Source: Salvelinus alpinus (taxonomy: Eukaryota; Chordata; Actinopteri; Salmoniformes; Salmonidae). Taken from it: 64,000 nucleotides of DNA. The stretch lies in NCBI RefSeq assembly GCF_045679555.1, contig NC_092099.1:11144076-11208075 (forward strand), given 5' to 3'. Position numbers and translations under genes: made by a program. The notes beneath the pieces are model-generated. The model was not told where the DNA came from. It ran no database searches and saw nothing but the letters and a program-made list of their open reading frames with translations. This document shows positions 38,285 to 51,953 of the stretch, in pieces. The stretch's first letter is position 1, and the number at the start of each line of letters is the position of its first letter.

Positions 38285-39109
38285 AGTAACTTGGTCTTTC
38301 ACATGTTTGATAAACATCCGACATTTGGCTGAATGATTGTGCTCTTTTGCTGACGCCTAAAGGACAACATTAGCTTTGCTGACTCCACTGCCTCCCAAAT
38401 GTAATGCCCCGCTCACCATTTCTACTGTACATGCTAGTTCATTACCAAACCACACATTTTAAAAAAGGAACTAAGACAAAATGTTCACACTTTAGTTCTT
38501 TATTTCATCATTACAATAATTCACAGTTCATTGAGGATTTCAGTATACCATTGAGTCTTGTATCTACACAATAATGATGTACTCAGTAATATGACATTCA
38601 AAATGTTTGTAACAGAAGATTTACCAATGATTATTTCATTTTCCATTTGTAGGTAGGAAATGTTCTGCGGTTGCTTGTTTTGTAACGGATATCCTATAGA
38701 CGGGGGAAAAACATAATTTACAGTTTGTGCAGTACACAGGACCTTTTAATATAGGTCTGGACAGACTTGGGTCAGCTGCTTTATGGGGAGGATATGGATT
38801 GAACTTCCAAGTGGTCACTGTTTCTCAATTAGATTAATAATGAGTTAGGTTAACACTACCATTAGAAACATACTATAGTACACTGGACACTTCAAATAAC
38901 TGAATCCAATACTTGCACTGGTAGTAAACAGAGAATAGTCAACCGTGAAAAATGCAAAGCGGGAAATGTCGATTACGCCATCGCCTCACCTAAACAAAGC
39001 TAATAACTGAAGATTTGTCGTAACAATTAGAAGACATACCATGGCATTGTTGAACACTCCTTCCAGATTGGCTCAAAGGGCATTCTAGATTGGGCATTAT
39101 TTGCCTTTA
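38285..39109. other. Intergenic sequence, nothing recognised
   Basis: No gene is visible. A - strand AATAAA at 38499-38504 is the only candidate signal. Confidence 0.4.
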
Positions 39110-39352
39110 TAAACTGGGTGGTTCGAGCCCTAAATGCCGATTGGCTGACAGCCGTGGTATATCACGGGTATGACAAAACATTTATTTTTAATGCTCTAAT
39201 GACGTTGGTAACCAGTTTATAATAGCAATAAGGCACCTCGGGTGTTTGTGGTATATGGCCAATATACCACAGCTAAGGGCTGTATCCAGGCACTCCAAAA
39301 GCCATGGTATATTGGCCATATACCACACCCCCTCATGACTTATTGCTTAAAT
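39110..39352. repeat. Interspersed repeat with internal inverted words (family E)
   Basis: Holds AAACTGGGTGGTTCGAGCCC and the facing pair GTATATGGCCAATATACCAC and GGTATATTGGCCATATACCA. A reverse fragment of it recurs at about 61900-61965. Confidence 0.65.
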
Positions 39353-39631
39353 AACACATGCTATCTTTGCACGGTAGAATTCAATGGCTATAGCTCATTT
39401 TTACATGTTTTTTAGTTGCTTTTGAAAGCAAAAGTCAAATTGAAAACAGTATTGGTATTGTTGAATTCGATTTTCATAATAACAAGCTAGGCCTGATTGG
39501 TTTGGTTAGCTAAACTAGCAAGTCTGTTTGGTGACCATGGCAACTAGCCTTCTAGTAAACTTGCTAGCTACTTCAGTGGATGTTGAACACATTTCTAGTG
39601 GCAAATGTGTTAAATTATAGCCATGGTATAA

Positions 39632-39755
39632 AAGGGATAATCAACTCGGGGCTCTATGCATTCTCTGGAAAATAATGCAACTCCGTGGAAGGTCACACCT
39701 TCCACGTTGTTCATTATTTTTCATAGAACGCATAGCCCCTCGTGGATTATCCCTT
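39632..39755. mobile_element. Foldback MITE-like palindrome
   Basis: AAGGGATAATCAACTCGGGG faces GCATAGCCCCTCGTGGATTA, with an inner CGTGGAAGGT and ACCTTCCACG stem. Confidence 0.72.
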
Positions 39756-39924
39756 ACATATTATATTTACACACATCAGATACAAGGGAAACAATGGAAA
39801 TCTCTATTTGAGCTTCATCATTCTGAATTTGCATAATGTATTATAATCTCAAATGGTCTCTAGCAAAATAGGCATGCATATGAAGCATTTTGGATGCAAT
39901 TACAAAACATCTTGGAAAATCATA

Positions 39925-41276
39925 TACGGTGCTTCCAGAAAGTATTCATACCCCTTAAATTATTCCACATTTTCTTGTGTTACACTGAATTCAAAATTGA
40001 ATAATTTCTTTGAAATTAAATACAGAAATATCTCAATTACATAAGTATTCACACCCCTGAGTCAATACTTTGTAGAAGCGCCTTTGGCAGTGATTACAAC
40101 TGCGAGTCTTTCTGGATAAGTCTCTAAGAGCTTTCCACACCTGGATTTTGCAACATTTTTCCATTATTCTTTTCAAAATTCTTCAAGCTCTGTCAAATTG
40201 GTTGTTGATCATTGCTAGATAACAATTTTCATTGTTAAATCTACTTTTTTTGGTTGTCTTAAGTAAATAAACTAACTCGGCAACTAAGGAACATTCCCTG
40301 TCTTGTTGGTAAGCAACTTCAGCGTAAATTTGGCCTTGTGTTTTAGGTTATTGTCCTGCTGAAAGGTGAATTAATCTCCCAGTGTCAGGTGGAAAGCAGA
40401 CTGAACCAAGTTTTCCTCTAGGATTTTGCCTGTACTTAGCTCCATTCCGTTTCTTTTTTATCCAGAAAAACTCCCCAGTCCTTAACAATTACAAGCATAC
40501 CCATAACATGATGCAGCCACCACTATGCTTGAAAATATGGATGGTGGTACTCAATAATGTGTTTTATTAGATTTGCCCTAAACATGACTCTTTGTATTCA
40601 GGACAAAAAGTGAATTGCTTTGCCACATTTTTTGTAGTATTACTTTAGTGCCTTATTACAAACAGGATGCCTGTTTTTAAATAGTTTTTCTGTACAGGCT
40701 TCCTTTTCACTCAATTAGGCTAGTATTGTGGAGTAACTACATTGTTGATCCATCCTCAGTGTTTTCCTATCACAGCCATTTTAAAGTCACCATTGGCTTC
40801 ATGGTGAAATCCCTTAGCAGTTTCCTTCCTCTCCAGCAACTGAGTTAGGAAGGACGGCTGTATCTTTTGAGTGACTGGCTGTATTGATACACCATCCAAA
40901 GTGTAATTAGCGAGTCATTGGAAAACCTCCCACATCTTTGTGGTTGAATCTGTGTTTGAAATTCACTACTCGACTGAGGGAAGTTACATATAATTAATTG
41001 TATGTGTGGGGTACAGAGATGAGGTAGAATTCAAAAATTGTTTAACACTATTATTGCACACAGAATGAGTCCATGCAACTTTTGTGATTCGTTAAGCACA
41101 TTTTTACTCCTGAACTTATTTATGCTTGCCATAACACAGGGGTTGAATACTTATTGACTTTTCCTTCCTTTCTAAAATGTTCTACAAACCAAAGTCCACG
41201 TTGACATTATGGGGTATTGTGTGTAGATCAGTTACACAAAAGTAAAAGGGTGTGAATACTTTCTGAAGGCACTGTA
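39925..41276 (-). mobile_element. Tc1-like remnant (family 3), complete ends
   Basis: TACGGTGCTTCCAGAAAGTA and TACTTTCTGAAGGCACTGTA ends. The - strand transposase is reduced to shreds (antisense GATGCAGCCACCACTATGC, GACAGAGCTTGAAGAATTTTG). Confidence 0.82.
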
Positions 41277-42110
41277 CATGTAAAATGTAGATTTACAAGG
41301 GCATTTGGTTGTTTCTTTTTACTATGTATTCATTTCATGATAGAGTCAGTGTCCATAGTGTTTCTTTCAGTATAATACAATACAAATCAAATCTTAAAAA
41401 TGTAGTGTATTCATTTATACACAATACAGTAATGTCAGTTAAGTCTTAAAAAAGGTACTGTAGACTCAGTGAAAGGACATAGATGCACAAAGTCAACAAC
41501 ATAGTGGGTCAACTTCCGCAACAAATAAGAGCTTGAAGCGCGAGGCTACAATTTCTCAGCAGTTTCGGTCCCGTACCAACCCATACACATGCGCAGATAC
41601 TGTGTGTGACTGTATGAGAACGAAGTCTTGCTTCTCATCGCAACATCTGCGCTGCTGCTCGTTGCAACGTCATTTCACTGTCTACCTTTAATGTAGGCCA
41701 TGTCACATTCAGTGTTACAAAGGATATTGGCTTGGTATAAGCTTTATAAATATAACTTTAGAACATATTCTCAATTTGCAACACATGTCAAACAAATATA
41801 ATCCCGGTCCTTGAATGGACAGTTATAATTTGTTCATATATATATAATCTATACAGTATTGCACATATTTTACTTCTCAGGTTACTGGTACCTGCTGCAC
41901 CCACTCAAAAGGCCTCTGTTTGCACAATACTGAGTGGAAATTGCAGTGTACAGCTATTTGCTTGATGCCAAACTATTACATATTGAGGGCTACAATGTGG
42001 TACCATGTAAATGTATATATACAATAATTATAATAATAATAGTGATTATTATTATAACTTGGCAGAAATGTTGCAGGGAAATGTCAATACCAATGGGATT
42101 TCAAACTATG
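41277..42110. other. Intergenic AT-rich sequence
   Basis: Includes short AT and AAT-type microsatellites near 41840 and 42020. Nothing coding was seen. Confidence 0.4.
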
Positions 42111-43453
<1,343 letters not shown>

Positions 43454-44566
43454 TATCTTCAGGTATATTCTGATGGAATAGAAATGTAATAACATTCATG
43501 TTACAGCGTTGACGACCAATGTATACATTACAAACCACAATCCTGATTGCCCTCAATAACTACATTCTTAAATTCAACTGATTTGAAATTGCTACTTTAA
43601 TATATTGAGATCACATTTGAGTGTGTAACATACTGAAACCATCAACTTGTGTGAACTAGTCCAGTCACAAAGTTGGCCTCTCAGTTATTTTCAAGGACTC
43701 TCCAGCAATATGGTCAGAGAAACATACAGTATCTAACCGCGTATTCAGAGGGGTGAAATGTTTAGAGTGTTGCAGATAGAAATGTAACAGATAAAGATGA
43801 CATGATTTCCTATTCTAAATAACAGACAACCATATGTTTTTTTTTATTTTTTAAAGAATGTGTAATGCTGCAGCCTCCTAAAGAGACCCTACAGGCTAGT
43901 TTTCTACCCCACCTATGGGGACCTACAGTACCGACACATTATTGTCCAATCCTCTTAGCCTAACAGTAATCTCATGCTGCATCTGATTACGTCAGTACCA
44001 TAAATCTTTCATCCGTTTAACGTCTTTGAGTAGAGTGAATCTATATTTCAGATGCCAGCTTACACATTAAAATATGAAATGTGTAGTGTGGAACTATGAG
44101 GCCTCAAATATTGATAAATGAATACATGTAAATCTACTTTTTTTGCTTGACATGACAATGGACATGAAAATACAAGAGGACCGACAGACATTAAAAAGGC
44201 ACATATTGAGATGTGCTTTAGTAGTGATTACTAAACTGCAAAGGACCAAGTATCAAAAGCTGTGCAGGTTTAAAGCCATACCCTTGAGAGCAACATCAAA
44301 TGTATGTAGAACTTTTCTAATATATAAAAAAATATTGATATAGGCATCCCTGCATGACCACCAAATCAAAGGTTTAAAATACTTTCAATGTTCAAAACAA
44401 ACCCATTTGGTTCCAGCATGGTTTTTTGTATTCAGTAAAAAAACTAAATATTTTAGGAATGTACTGCATTAGTTTTGAAACAGACATGCACACATTCACA
44501 CGCACGCAAACACACAAACATGCAATCACACACACATTCTAGGTGAAGTTTCTAAGGGGGGTGTGA
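43454..44566 (-). other. Probable chpf 3' UTR and flank
   Basis: Directly downstream of the chpf stop and non-coding. Polyadenylation site not identified. Confidence 0.45.
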
Positions 44567-45829
44567 TCAAGTGCTATTTCCTTGCTCTTGTTCAAATAAC
44601 AGCATGGCGAGCTGGGAACGGGCTCCCAGGCCATCCAGGTTGCTCTGGACACACCTGTGGTAGATGTCCTCACTTAGCCGAGGGTTACAGGCCTGGTGGC
44701 GGTACTTCTGGTGCAAGGCTGGCTCCACAGCCCTGAACACATGCAGGGTTGAGTACCTGACAAACATATCGTAGATATCCAAGGTCTCCAGGATCTCCTC
44801 GTTCTCCTGCACGTCGGAGGCCATGCGCGTGCGCGTCGCCATGTAGTCAGTGTTATAGAAGCACGCCTCCTCGAACGAACTGCGGTCAAAGTGTCCGGCG
44901 TCCTTGACCAGGTCTACTGCGGGTGGGGGCTCCTGGTTGTGGAAGGCGATGTCTGGGTTGTAGTCCTGGAAGTGGATTGGGAAGAACACCTGCCAGTTGT
45001 TGATGGAGTTCATGCGACAACGGTTGAGGAACTCGGAGTTGACGTTGGTGTTGACGTTCGCGATGAAGAACAGAGTGTCTACTGGGTGCTTCTTCGAGAT
45101 GATGTCCATGAATTTGATTTGAGAGGGGGTTTCGGTCTTGACACTTATCCACGGGATCTTCACTGTTGGATACTTGCGTTCGTAGGCATTGATCTGGGTT
45201 TTAACACTGGCGAAGATGTCATTCTGGTTGACCTGCTGGGCCTCGAATGGGTCGTAGATGAACAGGAAAGTCAAGATGGCGTTTTCACTGGTCTCAAACG
45301 AATTTGCGGCAAACACTTCAAGAAAATGGTTGACGTAATCTCGATCCTGAACGTTCAGCGGTAAGATGATGTGAACTCTGGTGGCCTCTGTGACATAAGG
45401 CATGGGGATGATCTCGATGCGACTCAGGGGACGCACCAGGTGGACCCTCTTGGTGATGGAGCGACTGTGGCCTTTCTGGTTGACTACCTCCAGCTGCAGG
45501 TCCAGGGTGTACTCCATGCCCCGAGTGGGGTCGAAGCGCCGGTAGCCGTTGATCAGCTGCTGCTTCTTCAAGTGGAGGACAGGCTTGTACTTCTTGTTCA
45601 GCTCCCCCATGGCTATCTCGATGACGTCGGCCACGTCCAAACGATCAATACCGCGCAGTTCACACTTGGGGAAGCCGTCGATGCACGAATACACCTGTTC
45701 CTCTGTGAAGTAGTCCCATCGAAGGACCTCAAAGCGAGACTTGGGCTCAAAGGGAGGATTGATCCCAATGGGCCACTGGGCGCTCCGGTTGCCATCATAA
45801 GCCACTTCACTCACCTTCTTTATCTCCGT
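44567..45829 (-). CDS. chpf: chpf exon 4, residues 349-768 and stop
   Basis: Begins TEIKKVSEVAYDGN after a TATCCACAG acceptor and is open to the stop at 44567. It holds the second, CHGN-type domain, with the DxD position replaced (ANVNTNVN, then FLNRCRMNSINNWQVFFP), and the conserved end RLSEDIYHRC and LAMLLFEQEQGNST. Confidence 0.96.
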   Translation of the reverse strand, partial: TEIKKVSEVAYDGNRSAQWPIGINPPFEPKSRFEVLRWDYFTEEQVYSCIDGFPKCELRGIDRLDVADVIEIAMGELNKKYKPVLHLKKQQLINGYRRFDPTRGMEYTLDLQLEVVNQKGHSRSITKRVHLVRPLSRIEIIPMPYVTEATRVHIILPLNVQDRDYVNHFLEVFAANSFETSENAILTFLFIYDPFEAQQVNQNDIFASVKTQINAYERKYPTVKIPWISVKTETPSQIKFMDIISKKHPVDTLFFIANVNTNVNSEFLNRCRMNSINNWQVFFPIHFQDYNPDIAFHNQEPPPAVDLVKDAGHFDRSSFEEACFYNTDYMATRTRMASDVQENEEILETLDIYDMFVRYSTLHVFRAVEPALHQKYRHQACNPRLSEDIYHRCVQSNLDGLGARSQLAMLLFEQEQGNST

Positions 45830-48800
45830 CTGTGGATACAGATGTAAAGAAATAAAATACCTCTGTAAAGTCAAAACCTGACAGTGAGTATGTTTACATG
45901 CACACTAATAACTTGATATTAAACTGATTATGGCAACAGGCCGAGTATGGCATTAGTCATGTAAACACCTTACTCTGCTTATCTTAATCGGCGTACGGTC
46001 ATAATCGAAGTAAGCACACGCCGATTAAAACACCTGGTATTTGATCTGGTGCATGTGCATAAACAACGCACGCTTCCTTCTTTCCCGCGAGTGAAGTGAG
46101 TTCGGAAAAACTGAAAGTATGGATCTTAGAAATAGTTTTCACATACAAACGTTATATATCCAAACTCGGAATCAAATAGGCTTGGTCGCTTGATTTTGAA
46201 TGCCGATTTTCTGCATTTATCAAATGATTTCAGATGTGCCCTTGTAAACAGGATTATTATGGAAATAGTTATTCTTGCAAAGCATGTAAATAATTAAAAT
46301 CAAACTATTATATTAAATCTGACTATTCACAATATTCGATTATCACAATAATTGTGTGCATGTAACTATACTCAGTGATACTGTATGGCTACAATTAAAA
46401 GCTGGTTATGTTCAACCAAGACAGCTGAGTCATTCACAAAACAAACATTGTACTGAAATAAATAAGCCTTCAGCGCTTGATGTTCAATTAAAACAGACAG
46501 GGAGACAGACTACAGTCAGTGTTCACTGAACAGAGGATGTTTTGTGGTGTTCAGGTTTAGACTGTTTTCACCTGCAGCTTCTTAATCTCATCGTATGTCC
46601 TCTGCAGTTCGATCTCAGTGAAGTGCTTGTGTACTCTGTACATCTGCTCAGGGTCAGACACCGGGTGGACAGTGAAGGCCTTTTTAAACTGCATATTGTC
46701 CTCCTTACTCGGATCTGAGTTCTTGCCCATCTCGTAATGGTAGTACTGCAGCCCCTGAAAACAAAGATCGACATACATTTAGCAAAGTGGGAATTGGGTG
46801 AAAACAAAAAGACTGAGTTATACATTTTTGGGCTGTATTTCAACAAACCTAATGCAATGTAAATCTTAGTGCTGGCGGTAGCGCTAATGGTCTAGGGGTG
46901 TGTCAGAAATATTTTAGCTATTTTCACAGTTGGAATTATGGGCGCAGTAGCTGGCGGTGGCGAGAAAGGGCTGGGTTTTGATTAATAAATAAGTTGTAGG
47001 TGTGTTGAGGCCAATCAGAACATGCTCCAGGGATAAATATGTGGTTGCTTCAAGTTGTGTATATTTCCGTTTTTTTATGTCTTGCATTGTCATCAACTTC
47101 AATTTGAATGTTAGTCCGTTATAGCCTAGTTTGTTAAATAGCCTACAGAACATTTTTTTAATGTAGGCCTATCCTATCTTTGCTAAATATCTTGAGCATG
47201 TTTGCAGTCCACATTGTTCTATGTAATTGCAAGAGTTCAACATTGTTTAACATAGCATTCACACCGATATAGGGGCTAGGCCTATGTAAATTACATTATT
47301 TTTGCCATGTCTGAGCCATGGACATGCCAAACGCTGTACATAAACAAGATTAAAGTCACTATGGATATGGCTGAAAAAAATTAATTATAATCAAAACTAA
47401 AACAACTTGTTTTAAATAGGCTGTTAAAATATAGTACATACACCAGACAATGTAGACTATGGTAGGTTTTACGCACATCCATACTTTTCACAGGAGCCAA
47501 TATAAAGAGAAAGGGGGAATGTCCACTCCGTTATAGGCTACTGCTCCTAAACATAATGTTTTATAAAAAATCATGGAAGGATCATACAGATCGCATTTGC
47601 ACTTCTCCAGGAATAGCAGACAGCTTCTAAATTGCATTGCATGTGAGCCATGGATGTTCTCAACTATAAAGCCAAGGATGGTGAATCATTCTAAAAAAGT
47701 TCAGGTTTTAATCAAATGAAATGGAAAACAAGCAGTTGTTACAGGAAAATAACGTAAATGTTTCTAAATACGAGGGTCACCGGCATCATCTCATCTCTTG
47801 TTTCTGATGGGCATATGGACACTTGTACATGGAGGGGGTTTAAGGCACAATCAAAATAATAAAATGGGAGCTGGCTGAAATAATGATCAAAAGGTGATCA
47901 GGTGATCTGCTCACTGTTTTGCTGCTCCCAAACGTGATCTTTTAGTAATGCTTTGGGGATTCACATTTATTTCAAAACAGTCTCACGAGCCAAATCCTTT
48001 TTCCATAGGCTGCTACTTGGCGAATGCATTGGGCAGGACAAAAAAAACAAACAGCCTTCATTGGGGGAGGGGACGCTATGTTTGGTTCTGAATCAAATTA
48101 AACTAAATGGGAAAGAACATTTTAATAATTTTAACCCCCTTTATCTCCCAAATTTCATGATTACGATCTTGTCTCATCGCTGCGACTCCCCAACGGGCTC
48201 AGGAGAGGCAAAGGTTGAGTCATACATCCTATGAAACAAGACCCACCAAGCTTCTTAACACCCACTCGCTTAACCCGGAAGCCAGCTGCACCAATGTGTC
48301 GGAGTACACACTATTCAACTGAAGTCAGCCTGCTGGCGCCCGGCCCCCACAAGGAGTCGCTAGAGCGTGATGAGACAAGTAAAGCCCCCCCAGCCAAACC
48401 CTCCCCTAACCCGGACGACGCTGGGCCAATTGTGCACCGCCCTATGGGACTCCCAGTCAAACCCCAGGCTGTAGTTACGCCGCAACACAGTGCCTTCGAC
48501 CGCTGCGCCACTCTGGAGGCCAGTTTTTTATGTTTTAACCTTAACAAGGGCCCCAGGACCAGTGGAAGCAAAATAGCCCCATAACAGCAAAGATCCACCA
48601 CCATATTTTTTCAGTAGGTGTGGGGTTCTTTTCTGCTCATGCATTCTCATTTCACGTAACAAAAGTGTTGTCACGATACCAGAATTTTGACTTACTCTAT
48701 ACCATCATGATACTTGATACCAAAACAATACCACGGCAAAAAAGGCAAATTAGCAAAAGTCACAGAATGGCACATGTTCCAGACAAATAAAATCAGCTAC

Positions 48801-51800
48801 TGCTCTGTTCAATCGTTAGGCATCTTTTGAGTTCAATATCATTACATTTGAAATATGATGTAAAAATAATAATCTGAGATTGCCATGTCTGCATTAATGA
48901 GTCAATTATACACTAAAACTATTCGACTTTATTTTGACCAATCTAACTACTTAATAACATAATGGTAATCATTTATTTGGAGTGGTAAATCTATATTGAT
49001 AAACTGTGTGAATCAAGACGTAACCCAGGGCTATTAACAACACAGGTGAATGCATATTAAATAGGAGTGTGTGCATGCATTGAGTTTTTGAGCTTGTTTG
49101 CACTGATTTCATGGGGCTACAGATTACAAACAAACAATCGGTGTCCCTTCCATTTGGGACTTATTTTATTGTACTGATCAACAACATTTGCATAGAAGTA
49201 GAAATGTATTACTTTATAAAAAGTGCCCTCTCTCTCTGAAAGACCCAGTAATGATGTCATTCACAAGGCACATTCCCACAGTCAGTTGAGATCGGTGAGG
49301 GGAAGGATGTGACACAGACAAAAGTAGGCCATCTTTAGACGTGAGGGAGAAACGATTAACTGAATTAAAAGTGTTTGGTGTCAATCAGCTTTGAAATCAG
49401 CATATTTTGATTATGGCTCGCATTATCATAAACAAAGTACTAGGGTAGTGAATTGATGTTCACTTCTGCTGTAAGCTAGCAAGGAAAGTTAGCCTAAAAA
49501 AGCTGGAAGCTACCGGTATCTTCTTGCATTGTAAAGTGTTCTAGACTGTATGGACATTGTTTTGCGAATAGTAAATACGTTTCTACATATTGCATTATTC
49601 AAGTGCGTTAATTTCTATGCAGCATGAGTGGGGAGCTAAAATAATGTAGCCTAGACTCCCAGTGCTCACACTATATGGGCACATTGGCTGTGCTGCTAGA
49701 CAGACAGACCTGATCCTCTCAATCAGTAAACGACATAATTGAAGAATGCAGTCAGTAAGAACAGATGAAGGATATCAAGTATCTGGAAGGATTTTAGACA
49801 AAAAGCTGTGTCGTTATCTTCGCAAGGTGAGGTATTGAAAACAAGGGTGTGAATCTTGACCCCTACCTTTTTGATTAAAAAAAAGTATAAGTTTTTAAAC
49901 AAAACCATTCTCTGAGCAATTGTATTAGTATAAAATATTATAATTTCCCAATTTGTTTAGCATACAATATAGCTCAATATTTGAATTATATATTTTATAA
50001 GGTCATTTTTGCTAACCTTTATCAAGGGTGTCAATAATTTTGGACCCCACAGTATTTCTAATCATTTAAGAATATTTCTGGTAATTTTTTCAAAGATCCC
50101 TTTTCCATCTGTTTGACCAGAAATCAAAACCCTTGCCTGTTCCTAATATTTAGGATGGGAAATGGTTGAAAAAAGAATATGCCTTAATTAATTAAATATA
50201 TATATAGACTTAGCTGACACCAGATTTGACGTGAACTTCTATGAACTTTACATGTTGGTTCTCATGGGTCCTTTAACCTGGACATGCCGTTATTAAAAAA
50301 ACATTTCGAAATGGCTTCATAGGAAAAACACTGCTAGAATGTATGGTGTCAACAACTTAAGAGGAATCAGTGTACGAATAACACCTAAATGACCACAATA
50401 AATAATAAGACTCCACTTAATCTAAATCGACGGCCGTTAAGGATAAACACAGTACGCACGTTAAGAAGTTAACCAATTAGGAAGGGGTCGGAAGAAAAAG
50501 TGAATCCGATCTGATCAAGCTATTAAAAGAACAAAGAATTAAGTCGCATGAGCAGAGGTCACCGACCGTCGGACTGTAAAATGTGTCAACTAAACATCTC
50601 AAGAATGGCAAAGATCTACAGAATATGTCACTGCAACACATAACTGAGTAACCTTTTTTTAAATATGCTCTAACGCAGTTCTTTAGAATGTGAGTCACAC
50701 TTCCAAATAACACTCTCCCGTGTTTTTTCTTCTGACCTTTCCCCTACTTCTCCCTTCATAGATAGGTCGGTCCCTGCTGGAGTCGTGCTGGCCCTGAGGC
50801 ATGATGGCCAACCGTGCAGTAGTGAAACAGGCCCTCTGTTTCTGTTCCACTACAGACTCTTAAACAACATGTTTTCCTGCTCAAATGCCAGACCACAGGA
50901 GAGAAAATGGTATAGAAGTTAACATAACACAGAAAAAGGTTAAGGCACACTCAAACTGTCTTGAATTAACTACTCGTTATGTAAAAAGGTTCTAAAATAG
51001 TATTGTTATAGAATGGGGTATTGTTGGAACAAATTCAGGTGTAATGTGAAAGGGCCACACTACGAGCCAAAAAGGTTAACATACACAAATAAATTAAATC
51101 AGTGTAGTTAGTTTAAAAGGTACACAGTCTTTAAACTGTCACTTGGACAAGCGGTGTGGGTGTGACTGTGACAGGGCTCCACTGGGGCCCTGCCTGTCAG
51201 TGCAGAACAGGAGAAGCAAAGCTCCCTTTCACAGCAGAGAGGACCATCGGGGGCCACAGTGTGAAGAGAAAGACAGCCAGCCAGACAACTCTCTCTCTAT
51301 AGAAAATGCAGTGTTAAAACACTGATGGATGTTATAACTATGTTTATAGCACTACTATGGTGCAACATGCCTTATTCTATAGATATCACTATTATAATTT
51401 GTATTTATTTATTTCAAGACAAATGTGGTTTGGAAATAAAGTGTTTGAACATGAGGCTGGTGGATCTTGAAAGATGGACCTTATGTTGATGTTGGAGTAT
51501 ACCGTCGTCAATATTTACTACACTGCTCAAAAAAATAAAGGGAAGTGTGTGCTCTAGTGTGCTCTCACACCACTAGAGTGAGAGCACTGCCAGCATTCAA
51601 AAGTGACCAAAACATCAGCCAGGAAGCATAGGAACTGAGAAGTTGTCTGTGGTCACCACCTGCAGAATCACTCCTTTTTTGGGGGTGTCTTGCTAATTGC
51701 CTATAATTTCCACCTTTTGTCTATTCCATTTGCACAACAGCATGTGAAATTTATTGTCAATCAGTGTTGCTTCCTAAGTGGACAGTTTGATTTCATAGAA

Positions 51801-51865
51801 GTGTGATTGACTTAGAGTTACATTGTGTTGTTTAAGTGTTCCCTTTATTTTTTTGAGCAGTGTAT

Positions 51866-51953
<88 letters not shown>

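Noticed and set aside
38499..38504. - strand AATAAA as a distal chpf polyadenylation signal
   Set aside because: 6 kb from the stop with two transposons between; the word is too common to support a transcript end.
44891..45847. Two + strand open frames of about 157 codons
   Set aside because: Complement of chpf exon 4. The real frame on the - strand has family motifs and splice borders.
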